Shown one piece after another: positions 1-7,524 of a DNA stretch of 34,453 bases; the stretch's first letter is position 1; each line of letters opens with the position of its first letter. Made by a program: the position numbers and the translations under genes. The DNA lies in the NCBI GenBank assembly GCA_900543885.1, contig UQTA01000033.1, forward strand, positions 1 to 34,453, read 5' to 3'. The DNA comes from an uncultured Clostridium sp. (GTDB lineage: Bacteria; Bacillota; Clostridia; Lachnospirales; Lachnospiraceae). The notes beneath the pieces are model-generated. The model did not search any database. It saw nothing but the letters and a program-made list of their open reading frames with translations, and was not told the DNA's origin.

Positions 1-751
1 TAGCGGGTGGTGGAAGAACTATGGTTTCATAGAAATCTTCCAGATCTGCAAATGTAGACTGCAGGATAAGTTCATCCTTTGTGTGCTTGGTTACAGCAGT
101 TCGCAGGTTATCAGGTACAAAGTATTTCGTAACAGCACCATAAAACGAAACAGCATGGGCACAGCCTTCTATAAAACATGGGAGCTTCTCATTCGGAAAA
201 GCTTCTGCATAGATCAGGCTACTTACGCCAAGCGTGGTCGCAAAAATATGGACCTTTTTAATCTCGCCTGTTTCAGTGTCTATTAAAAGTTCCGGCTGAT
301 CGCCAACCCAGTCGATATACATCTTCTCACCAGGGATTCGGTTTACGGCCATTGATACCTTCTGACCACCATAGTTTTCTGCTACGAATCGGTTGAAGTA
401 TTCGTAAAACTGTGACTTCTCATATCCATCAGGATTCTTTTCTTTATAATCCAGCCAACAGAACGAAATGTTCATGCGGCTCCCTGGTGTATGGATTCTG
501 TCATAGTAATACTGGAAATCTGGAAGTGGGATATCTTTCCTCTGTAGATTTTTCTGCGGATAGAAAAGATCCTCAACTTCCTTAGGTGCCATCATTCGGA
601 GTTCCTCGATTGGGATCCCGTTGGCATGGTATCGGCTCATGATCAGATTTAATGTACCTGAGCCAATCTTGTAACGGTCCATAACAGACCTAGTCTGGCA
701 TCCATTCAAACGCATCTGAATGGAGCCGATAATCGTGTTGTAGTCTTGCAT
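1..751 (-). CDS. istA: IS21-family transposase IstA, N-terminal part (cut by window edge)
   Basis: This is the large DDE transposase of an IS21-type element. The minus-strand frame stays open from the ATG at 751 to the left edge (250 codons), so only the 5' half is present and the C-terminus lies outside. The start is supported by a perfect AAAGGAGG at 759-766, seven bases upstream. Visible motifs are an N-terminal helix-turn-helix-like stretch (NGCQTRSVMDRYKIGSGTL), the first catalytic Asp in YIDWVGD and the second in VPDNLRTAV. The protein differs clearly from the other IstA in the window, so this is a separate element. Its terminal repeats lie at 816-903. The frame is intact within the window, but activity cannot be judged without the rest. 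Confidence 0.88.
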   Translation of the reverse strand, partial: MQDYNTIIGSIQMRLNGCQTRSVMDRYKIGSGTLNLIMSRYHANGIPIEELRMMAPKEVEDLFYPQKNLQRKDIPLPDFQYYYDRIHTPGSRMNISFCWLDYKEKNPDGYEKSQFYEYFNRFVAENYGGQKVSMAVNRIPGEKMYIDWVGDQPELLIDTETGEIKKVHIFATTLGVSSLIYAEAFPNEKLPCFIEGCAHAVSFYGAVTKYFVPDNLRTAVTKHTKDELILQSTFADLEDFYETIVLPPPA

Positions 752-815
752 AGTTATGCCTCCTTTCGCAATCATTTGATGACTACGAAAGAACTATAAC
801 ACGTTGAAAACTTAT

Positions 816-903
816 TGATCAGCTGAAGCGGAAATGCGTTCAGTTACATCCGGAAAGGCTGATCAGTTCTTAGTGGAATGAGTGGTCAGCTGAGCCGGAA
901 TTT
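816..903. repeat. Three 21-bp terminal repeats of IS21 element 1
   Basis: Copies begin at 816, 860 and 883. Each starts TGRTCAG and ends with GGAA followed by A/T-rich bases. Copies 1 and 3 share TCAGCTGA, and copy 2 is more divergent. All point the same way, with start-to-start spacings of 44 and 23 bases, between the istA start and the junction with the next element. Confidence 0.7.
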
Positions 904-955
904 GCAAGCCACCTGTCCGGACTAACAGAGCCACTCCGGTTTTTGAGATAATAGG

Positions 956-1732
956 TTACTTCGCCATTGCTGGATCTAATCCATATACCTCTCGCATAGA
1001 GATATCTTTGGACGGATCGATACTTTCAATGTCGATTTTATATGAGTCATACGATATGCGATCCATAATGGCATCTGCCAAGGTACTTTCACCGCCGCAG
1101 ATTTGTTGATACCATTCACTTTCGCGGAACTGTGAGCAAAAGATCGTGGATGATTTCTTGCGTCTTTTGTGTATCAGTTCAAAAAGGTTTCTGGCTTCGG
1201 CTTCTGTCAGTTTGAGAAGAAGCCACTCGTCAATAATCAGTACTACTGGCTTGGTGTATTTCTTCAGGACAGTTGAAAAAGTTCCACTGTCTCTGGCAGC
1301 CTGTAAGTCCAGTAATAAATCAGGAAGCCGCACATACCGTACTGTGTAGTAGTGCTTGCAGGCCTCCATGCCAAAAGCACAGGCCATGTAAGTTTTACCG
1401 CTTCCAGTGGCACCTGTAATGAAGATGTTCCTATATTCCGTAATGTATTCGCAAGTTGCCAGGCGGCTGATCAGTGCTTTGTTCAGTTTCCGACCGGACT
1501 GGTAATCAATTGCTGCAATGCTGGCATCCGGCTGTTCAAACTCAGCCTGCCGGATCAGTCTTTTCAACCGGTTATTTTTGCGATTGCTGTACTCGACATC
1601 AACAAGCATACCGAACCGATCCTCGAACGGCACTTCCTTTATTGTGGAATCATCCATCTGGATACGGAATGCATCTGTCATAGCAGTCAGACGCATTTCA
1701 ATAAGTTTATCGATTGTACTTTGATTCGTCAT
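956..1732 (-). CDS. istB: IS21-family helper ATPase IstB
   Basis: IstB is the AAA+ ATPase that assists the IS21 transposase in target selection and strand transfer. The 258-residue length is normal for the family. A Walker A motif GATGSGKT lies at residues 107-114 and a Walker B-like VVLIIDEW at about 162-169. The ATG at 1732 overlaps the istA stop (TGA at 1729-1731), the usual translational coupling in IS21. The reading frame is intact, but the partner istA has an internal stop, so the pair is probably not autonomous. Confidence 0.93.
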   Translation of the reverse strand: MTNQSTIDKLIEMRLTAMTDAFRIQMDDSTIKEVPFEDRFGMLVDVEYSNRKNNRLKRLIRQAEFEQPDASIAAIDYQSGRKLNKALISRLATCEYITEYRNIFITGATGSGKTYMACAFGMEACKHYYTVRYVRLPDLLLDLQAARDSGTFSTVLKKYTKPVVLIIDEWLLLKLTEAEARNLFELIHKRRKKSSTIFCSQFRESEWYQQICGGESTLADAIMDRISYDSYKIDIESIDPSKDISMREVYGLDPAMAK

Positions 1733-3285
1733 GATCTTTTACCTCCGTAGTATCTGGCACCTCTTGTGATGCCATGTGGTTTTTCAGCAGCCTGAGATTC
1801 TTTTGATACATTTGATATGTCATCTGGAGAATTTTTCATTGCAGCCAATAGATTTTTGATACTTTTATAGCTGGGTTTAGCGGAATAAGAAAGTGCCTTG
1901 GCACAGACCTGTTCCAGCTTTTCAGGCGAATATTTCTCTGCCAGTTTTAACAATCCCATACAGCTTCTATAGGATTGCTGCTCAACCCTGCCGGAGGTAA
2001 GTATTGCATCGACAACCTTACTTGTGTTAATTCCAATCGAATCTGCCCATTTACGGAACCTGTCGCCGTTCCATTCCAGATATTTCTGGTGTTCCTGCGG
2101 CATATGTTCCGTCACAGTGGAATACGGGCCGCTCCTTCCGTGAAGTCTCCTATGAGAGGCAATCCGATTGTGATTATAAAATATTTCAACCGTTGTATCT
2201 GTTATACGCACATCGACCTTATTTTTGATATACTGATAAGGCACGGAGTAGTACATCTTGTCTACTGCGATGTGATAGTTGAACTGGACAGTGGCTTGTT
2301 TCCACTCAGCCAGTTCAAAGGGTGTAGCAGGCAACGGAGCCAGTAATGGCATTTCTTCCCCAAGAAATAAACTGAGCCTGCTGCATTCCTTTTTCTGGAA
2401 TTTACGAGCATTGTAGGCATTCAGTTTTTCCCGGATAGAATCATTTAATTCTGCAAGCGAGAAAAACTGTTCATTACGAAGGGCTGCAGTTATCCATGTA
2501 GATATCTTTCCTACAGATCCTTCTACATTTGGTTTATCCTTGGGTTTTCAGACTCTGGCCGGAATGATGGCAAGATTATAGTGTTCTGCCATCTCATGGT
2601 AAGTTGTGTTTAATGACGTGGTATACCAGTCGCTCTTTTCGTGATTCACTGCTGTTGTGCAGTTATCGGAGACGAGCATCGGTGCTACACCACCAAAGAA
2701 ATCGAACATCTGGACATGAGCTTTAATCCAGTTGTTTGTTTTCTCATTCATGTATGCTTTTACAAAAGCATACTGGCTGTAAGTCAGTACTCCTACAAAG
2801 ATCCATGCCTCTGTGATCTCTCCAGTGTCCAGATCAATGATGTGGGCGGGATCGCCTGCCCAGTCAACTTCAATCTGTTCACCAGGCTTTCTTGGGATAT
2901 GCATGGTAGCCCTGCGTTTCTCTTCATCCTTTTGGATGTAGTAGCAGAACTGGGAATACATGAGCGGATCTTCGCTGCTCATGCGGCACTCCTCACAGTA
3001 TTCTACCCAGAGAAGCTTTTTGTTGACTCCATTTCGCAGCAGTTCTTTGCGGATGTAGTCAAAGTCAGGCATCCGTTTATTTGTTGCCGACTTATCTTTT
3101 GGGAACATAAGCTCCTCAAGTGCGCTGTCGGTCATGTCAAAATCCAGCGGCCATGAAATATTTATTTCCGCTGCCTTTTTCAATACCTTGGCGACTGTGT
3201 TCCTGGATACACCGCAGCTTTGTGCGATGTTCCGTTCGCTGAATCCTAAGTTCTGCAAGCGTAGGATTTCACGATACTTGGTCAT
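1729..3285 (-). pseudogene. istA: IS21-family transposase istA with in-frame TGA
   Basis: One continuous frame of 519 codons (ATG at 3285, stop at 1729-1731) is interrupted only by a TGA at 2548-2550, codon 246. The start has AAAGGAGG just upstream. Before the stop are an N-terminal helix-turn-helix (SERNIAQSCGVSRNTVAKVL), catalytic Asp141 in EVDWAGD and Asp207 in VSDNCTTAV. Immediately after it the frame reads KPKDKPNVEGSVGK, where IstA normally has RKPKDKPNVEG, so the lost codon was probably CGA (Arg). The third acidic residue (about Glu255) and the C-terminal domain lie beyond the stop. The product is therefore expected to be inactive unless read through. The two halves could be mistaken for two separate small genes. 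Confidence 0.9.
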
Positions 3286-3310
3286 AATTGTGACCTCCTT
3301 TACCTGTATT

Positions 3311-3325
3311 CACACCAATGGTGTG
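3311..3325. promoter_or_regulatory. 15-bp palindrome in istA leader (operator-like)
   Basis: CACACCA-A-TGGTGTG is a perfect 7-bp inverted repeat around one base. It lies on the minus-strand leader between a TATACT-like -10 (3333-3338) and the istA ribosome site. The position suits an operator or an mRNA hairpin limiting transposase expression. No regulator is identified. Confidence 0.4.
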
Positions 3326-3406
3326 TACCTACAGTATAAAGGAAATATATGTAATAGAGCCTTTAAATGTGGCTCTGAATTACCGGAATATGTGGCTCTC
3401 ATTCGG

Positions 3407-3425
3407 GGTTCTTCCTCAATTACCC
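3407..3425 (+). repeat. ISL3 left inverted repeat
   Basis: 19-bp terminal inverted repeat beginning GGTTCTTCCTCAATTACCC, matching the reverse complement of 5137-5155 except for one C/T. Confidence 0.9.
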
Positions 3426-3435
3426 GTTTTAATTC

Positions 3436-3464
3436 TTGGGATTATACGAAAACTATAGTATAAT
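3436..3464 (+). promoter_or_regulatory. ISL3 transposase promoter
   Basis: TTGGGA (3436-3441), 17-base spacer, perfect TATAAT (3459-3464), 34 bases before the transposase ATG. GGAG at about 3485 serves as the ribosome site. Confidence 0.7.
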
Positions 3465-3497
3465 CAAGGTATCAATTGCAATAACGGAGACATAAGG

Positions 3498-5142
3498 ATG
3501 GCGACAGTAGATACCTCATTTTTAAATGCATTTTATTCGGAAGAAAGTTTGGAAATATCAAATGTTATCCAAGAAAAAGATAAAATTTTGATACAAATGA
3601 AATCTGTTACAGCATGTTGCACCTGTCCTAAGTGTGGACAAACAACAAATAATTATCATGGTACATATATGCGTAAGGTACAAGACTTGCCGATTCTTGG
3701 AAAGAATGTCCAGTTGGAGATAACCGCTCATGAATACAATTGTATGAATAAAGAATGTAATGCTACATCTATATCAGAGACTTTTGATGGTTTTCTGAAT
3801 GCATATAGCAGGATGACGGAACGTTGTGCAGATTTTGTATGTACATTGGCATTGGAAACGAGTTGTGAAGGATGTGCTCGCATATGTAAAACACTTGGAA
3901 TTAAGACTAGTGGTGATACTGTTATCCGGCTTCTTTTGAAAAGATATGAGCTTTTACCAAATCCGGAAACTGGAGATGTGATTGGTGTTGACGATTTTGC
4001 CTATAAAAAGAGAAATACATATGGAACAATCATTGTAAATGAGAAGACACATGAACCTATTATCTTATTAGATGGTCGCGATGGAGAAACCTTAAGGGAA
4101 TGGCTCAAAAATAATAAACAAGTAAAGGTTATTACTCGTGATAGAGCCAGTGCATATGCAAGAGTGATTGCGGAGGAATTGCCAGATGCGATACAGGTTG
4201 CGGATAGGTTTCATTTACACCAAAATCTTTTAGAGGCGATTAAAAAAGCTTTGAATAAAGAAATACCCGCCACCATTACTATTCCGCATGCGGATGAAGA
4301 TTCATGTAAAAAAAATCGCAGTTGATGTGGATAACTTTCCAAATTATTCAGAAAAACGTTATCAAATGATATGTCAGATCCAGGGATTTTTAAAGGAAGG
4401 CTGCAGTTACCGAGAAATAGTAAGAAGAATGGGTGTTGGAAGAAATACAATTGCTAAATATCGGAATGGAAATCCGATGGAACTAAGTATGTATGGGGTG
4501 AGGCAAAGCAAATTAGATCCATATTATGATTTTATAATACAGTGTTTAAAATCTGGTTGGAGCAAAAGCAAGACAGTTAAAGCTGTTTATGAGAAAGGAT
4601 ATACTGGTTCCCAAAGCAATGCCTTTGATTATCTTGTAAAAATAGAAGAAAAAATAAATGAACAGTTTGCTCCTCAGCCATATGTTAGAACGATGACAGA
4701 GGCTTTAAAATATAGAACAGGTAGTTGCGGAAAAGATAAGGATTATATAACACGTGAGGGCATATTTCGATATATGTGGATGAACAAAGAACTAACTGAA
4801 GAACATAAATGTCATATCTTGAATCAGTATCCACACATATATGAATTGCACAGATGCATCAAAGAATTCAGAAGAATATTTGAAGAAAAGAAAGTACAGT
4901 TATTATATCTGTTTATTGAGAAATACAGTAAGAGTGAAATAAAAGCTTTACAGAGTTTTGCAAATGGATTAAGTCGTGATATAGATGCTGTTGAGAATGC
5001 AGTAGCATATGATTACAGCAACGGTTTTGTAGAAGGAACAAACAGTCGATTAAAAATGATAAAGCGAACAATGTATGGAAGGAGCGGCAAGCGGTTGCTT
5101 GAGGCAAAATTGCGATATCCAAAAGCAACTGCTTACGGATAA
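3498..5142 (+). pseudogene. ISL3-family transposase, split by frameshift at A8 run
   Basis: Two overlapping frames (3498-4325, 275 codons; and the frame entered by 4288-5142) together encode one ISL3 transposase of about 547 residues. The N-terminal part has the ISL3 zinc finger (CCTCPKCG...CMNKEC, residues 40-88) and the first catalytic Asp residues (VDDFAY, D165; VADRFHL, D236). The second frame carries an internal helix-turn-helix (YREIVRRMGVGRNTIAKY) and the catalytic Glu in NGFVEGTNSRLK. The frames are joined at eight A residues (4308-4315), and removing one A restores a single frame. This could be an inactivating insertion, a sequencing error, or slippage-based expression. The usual -1 programmed shift would not join these frames; +1 or -2 is needed. 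Confidence 0.85.
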
Positions 5143-5155
5143 TTGAGGAAGAACC
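5137..5155 (-). repeat. ISL3 right inverted repeat
   Basis: 19-bp terminal inverted repeat, mate of 3407-3425. The transposase stop codon (5140-5142) is part of it. Confidence 0.9.
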
Positions 5156-5235
5156 TCATTCTCCGGAATGGTGGCTCCCAAAGTCCGGACAGGTGGCTCA
5201 GAGAGCCCCGGAATAATCACCGTGAGCTGAAGGAC

Positions 5236-6867
5236 ATGATAAGCAATCTGAAAAAAATGATAAAAACGCTTCAGGCAACTGTCGATGCTGCCAGTAAACG
5301 GGAAGAAGCCCTCACACTGGAAAGGGATAACCTGAAAGAAGAAATAGATTTTCTCCAGAAAAAACTGTTTGGGACCTCCAGCGAAAAAAGGACACTTGAC
5401 ATACCGGGTCAGTTAAATCTCTTTAATGAGGCTGAACTGGAACAGGATCCAGAGGTTGCAAAAGCAGAAGATCTCGAAGCACTTCTTCCGCAAACTACAG
5501 GGAAGAAACGAAAAGCAAGATCTACAGATGCCGATCGTTTTAAAGGTGTTCCAGTTGAGAAAAAGTATCTGGATCTTTCTGAGGAAGACAAACTCTGCCC
5601 TGTCTGTGGCACCCCGTTGAAAGAGATCGGGGAGGAGTTTGTCCGCCGTGAACTTGTTTTTGTACCTGCAAAACTGAAAGTATATGAATACTACAGCAAA
5701 AACTATGAGTGTCCGCAGTGTAAACTCCAAGACCTCCCAGTTATTAAAAAAGGCAAAGATGGAAGAGCCCATATGCTCTATGGAATGGCTTCCGCCGGTA
5801 CGGTTGCCTGGGTAATGTACCAGAAGTTTTGTAATGGCCTTCCTTACTGCCGTCAGGAAAAAGACTGGAAACAGTATGGTGTGGCAATCACCAGGGCTAC
5901 CATGGCAAACTGGGTGATCCGGAATTCCGAGGCATTCTTTATTCCGATGTATGAATACTTTCATAGAAAGCTTCTGGAACGGGAATTCGCGATGGCAGAC
6001 GAAACACCCCTGCAGGTTCTGCATGAACCGGAACGCCGTGCACAGACCAAGTCATATATGTGGCTGTTCCGCAGTGGCGAAGATGGTGGGCCGCCGATCG
6101 TCCTGTATAAATATTCGGAGACCCGGGCCGGGGATAATGCCGTCGATTTTCTCCACGGCTTCAAGGGCTATCTGATGTGTGATGGCTATAGCGGATACAA
6201 CAAAGTTCCGGACGCAAAGCGTACAGCCTGCTGGGCACACATCAGAAGATATCTGACAGATGCCATTCCAAAGGGAAAGGCTCTGGATTATACCCAGCCA
6301 TCTGTACAGGGAATGCTGTACATTGACCAGCTCTTCCATATGGAAGATGTGATCAAATCAAAGTATTCTTCCTTCGATGCTATTAAAAAGGCCCGCCTTG
6401 AAAAAGAAAAGCCGGTAGTAGAAGGCTTTTTGTCGTGGCTTGATCAGCAGGATCCTGTCCGTGGAAGCAGAATGGAAAAAGCTGTCACTTACATTCAAAA
6501 CCGCCGTTCCTATCTTTCCACCTATCTGGAAGATGGCCGCTGCAGTTTTTCTAATAATCTCAGCGAAAATGCAATCCGCCCGTTTACAGTAGGCCGCAAA
6601 AACTGGCTGTTCTGTGATACACCGAACGGAGCACAGGCCAGTGCCATCGTGTACACAATGGTAGAAATGGCAAAAGCCAATGGAGTAAACGGCTATCACT
6701 ATCTTACCTATCTGCTTGAAAAGCTGCCCAATGATAGAATGAGCGATGATGAACTGGAACTTCTTGCACCGTGGAATGAAAATGTTAAAGCTGAGATTAA
6801 ACGTCGTGCAAACGAATCAAATCAATCATATGTGAATTGTCAAGGTGCTCCGGCTGCTGAAAAGTAG
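5236..6867 (+). CDS. tnpC: IS66-family transposase TnpC (5' end probably lost)
   Basis: DDE transposase of IS66 elements. From the first internal Met (5236) the protein is 543 residues, close to normal family length. In order it shows an N-terminal coiled coil (residues 1-45), the KLFGTSSEKR motif, an IS66 zinc finger (C121, C124, C159, C162), the catalytic Asp in MADETPL (about D255), the DGYSGYNKV and CWAHIRRYL blocks, and the conserved C-terminus SENAIRPFTVGRKNWLF. The frame is open upstream to 5143, but those codons derive from the ISL3 and IS21 ends, not IS66. No proper ribosome site precedes 5236. The true start and promoter were probably removed by the IS21 insertion, so expression is doubtful. 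Downstream is a terminator at 6848-6880. Confidence 0.85.
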   Translation: MISNLKKMIKTLQATVDAASKREEALTLERDNLKEEIDFLQKKLFGTSSEKRTLDIPGQLNLFNEAELEQDPEVAKAEDLEALLPQTTGKKRKARSTDADRFKGVPVEKKYLDLSEEDKLCPVCGTPLKEIGEEFVRRELVFVPAKLKVYEYYSKNYECPQCKLQDLPVIKKGKDGRAHMLYGMASAGTVAWVMYQKFCNGLPYCRQEKDWKQYGVAITRATMANWVIRNSEAFFIPMYEYFHRKLLEREFAMADETPLQVLHEPERRAQTKSYMWLFRSGEDGGPPIVLYKYSETRAGDNAVDFLHGFKGYLMCDGYSGYNKVPDAKRTACWAHIRRYLTDAIPKGKALDYTQPSVQGMLYIDQLFHMEDVIKSKYSSFDAIKKARLEKEKPVVEGFLSWLDQQDPVRGSRMEKAVTYIQNRRSYLSTYLEDGRCSFSNNLSENAIRPFTVGRKNWLFCDTPNGAQASAIVYTMVEMAKANGVNGYHYLTYLLEKLPNDRMSDDELELLAPWNENVKAEIKRRANESNQSYVNCQGAPAAEK

Positions 6868-6880
6868 CCGGGGATTTTTT
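6848..6880 (+). terminator. Intrinsic terminator of IS66 tnpC
   Basis: CCGGCT (6850-6855) pairs with AGCCGG (6866-6871), followed within four bases by six T residues (6875-6880). The stop codon of tnpC lies in the hairpin. Confidence 0.7.
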
Positions 6881-7040
6881 ATCATACCTGAAAACTAAGC
6901 GCTTACTTTACTCTGTGATCCCTGCCAGGGAATTCAAGACGATATGCCTTGAATATCATTCGGCTTAAGCAGGCATCTGCGTAGGTGGAATCCCCCACCG
7001 GACAGGTGATAGATTTCACCCCGGATTATTCACTTACGTT

Positions 7041-7397
7041 TTACTGGATCCATCCCAACTTATAAAATACATCCATATACTCTTGCACAATCTGTTCTGC
7101 ACAATATTTTTCCGTAAAGACATTTTTTATTTCAAGAAGTCGTTCAGGGCTGTCAGGATTATCCAGTATTGTTAACATTGCTTTTGCTAATTCATTATCG
7201 TCTCTTGGATTTTCAATATAATGTACCATTCCACATGTGGCTTCTTCTAGAGAAGTTGCTTTTGATGAAATAACTGGCTTCAAAAATAAGGCAGCTTCAA
7301 TTGGAGTACGCCCAAATCCTTCATTTTCAGAAGGTGTAATAAAAATGCTACAGTTTTGAAATAGCCAATTTTTTTGTCTTTCATCTATTAATATCAA
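7041..7397 (-). pseudogene. Glycosyltransferase family 4 fragment (C-terminal)
   Basis: About 118 codons encode the C-terminal Rossmann half of a GT4 glycosyltransferase. The diagnostic ITPSENEGFGRTPIEAA carries the E-x7-E nucleotide-sugar binding pair. It is followed by PVISSKATSLEE and a normal-looking C-terminus. A full GT4 has about 350-400 residues, and here the N-terminal acceptor domain is missing. The frame opens at a TTG (7397) without a ribosome site, with an in-frame TAA a few codons upstream. The stop (7041-7043) is only four bases from the IS66 terminus. It runs opposite to the adjacent glycan operon. It is most likely the relic of a glycan gene deleted during insertion-sequence activity. 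Confidence 0.8.
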
Positions 7398-7443
7398 AAA
7401 TACGCAAATTTAAGGGAATATATATTTTTTTTTGCCCCATCTA

Positions 7444-7452
7444 TGTTATAAT
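7444..7452 (+). promoter_or_regulatory. Extended -10 promoter of first glycan operon
   Basis: TG-T-TATAAT (TG at 7444-7445, TATAAT at 7447-7452) is a perfect extended -10, with only a T-rich -35 region. It lies 72 bases before the start of the initiating transferase. The leader contains a short inverted repeat, GATTTCA/TGAAATC, at 7469-7491. Confidence 0.65.
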
Positions 7453-7524
7453 ACCCATGTTTAGTACGGATTTCAGGGATTTTTTGAAATCTGTTTGAGT
7501 TAGTAACAGGGGAGAAGAGTTGAG

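Larger units (their letters stand above)
1..904 (-). mobile_element. IS21-family element 1 (right part only)
   Basis: This comprises the partial istA plus an end carrying three 21-bp direct repeats at 816-836, 860-880 and 883-903. Multiple terminal repeats are a known feature of IS21 ends and are taken here as transposase sites. The outer limit is set at about 904 because the third repeat merges into the end repeats of the neighbouring IS21 element. The other end is outside the window. The boundary is good to roughly 15 bases. Confidence 0.7.
3407..5155 (+). mobile_element. ISL3-family insertion sequence
   Basis: This 1749-bp element is bounded by 19-bp inverted repeats at 3407-3425 and 5137-5155 that match at 18 of 19 positions (GGTTCTTCCTCAATTAyCC). 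The flanks read TCATTCGG (3399-3406) and TCATTCTC (5156-5163), an imperfect 8-bp target duplication of the size known for ISL3. The element sits inside a terminal repeat of IS21 element 2. Its transposase gene is split by a frameshift at an eight-A run, and its TAA stop lies within the right inverted repeat. Confidence 0.9.
3368..5216. repeat. Four 22- to 24-bp tandem end repeats of IS21 element 2, split by ISL3
   Basis: Units of the form GTGGCTC-N7-CCGGAAT begin at about 3369, 3392 (continuing at 5161 after the ISL3 insertion), 5171 and 5193. The last has N8. Removing 3407-5155 and one target copy restores a continuous 22-bp register, which independently confirms the ISL3 boundaries. The left end of the same element carries two inverted units at about 893-938. 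Confidence 0.72.
891..5219 (-). mobile_element. IS21-family element 2, interrupted by ISL3 and with a broken istA
   Basis: The element carries istB (956-1732) and istA (1729-3285) on the minus strand. Its ends share a perfect 17-bp inverted repeat (907-923 and 5182-5198, core GTCCGGACAGGTGGC). Both ends are built from units of the form GTGGCTC-N7/8-CCGGAAT: two at the left end and four at the right end, the second of which is split by the ISL3 insertion. A TG...CA frame fits 891 to 5219, but the left limit overlaps the repeats of element 1, so limits are approximate. The right end cuts off the 5' part of an IS66 element. No convincing target duplication was seen. Confidence 0.75.
5220..7037 (+). 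mobile_element. IS66-family element, left end missing
   Basis: The right part of an IS66 element: tnpC plus about 170 bases of 3' flank, ending at a GTAAG-type terminus (CACTTAC at 7031-7037). The left inverted repeat and the accessory genes tnpA and tnpB are absent. The end of IS21 element 2 takes their place at about 5219. A second GCTTAC-like string at 6900-6905 is an alternative terminus, but the position next to the unrelated glycosyltransferase remnant at 7041 favours 7037. Confidence 0.7.

Noticed and set aside
83..286. Small plus-strand frame opposite istA
   Set aside because: It is antisense to a clear transposase frame, with no ribosome site or recognisable protein.
1352..3156. Several plus-strand frames opposite istB and istA
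   Set aside because: Shadows of the transposase genes. Their composition follows the complementary codons.
5143..5235. Upstream extension of IS66 TnpC to a TTG at 5143
   Set aside because: These codons are translated from ISL3 and IS21 terminal sequence and have no ribosome site. They are not part of the family protein.
6898..6905. IS66 right terminus at the GCGCTTAC string
   Set aside because: A second GTAAG-type end at 7031-7037 lies directly beside the unrelated glycosyltransferase relic and explains the intervening sequence better.
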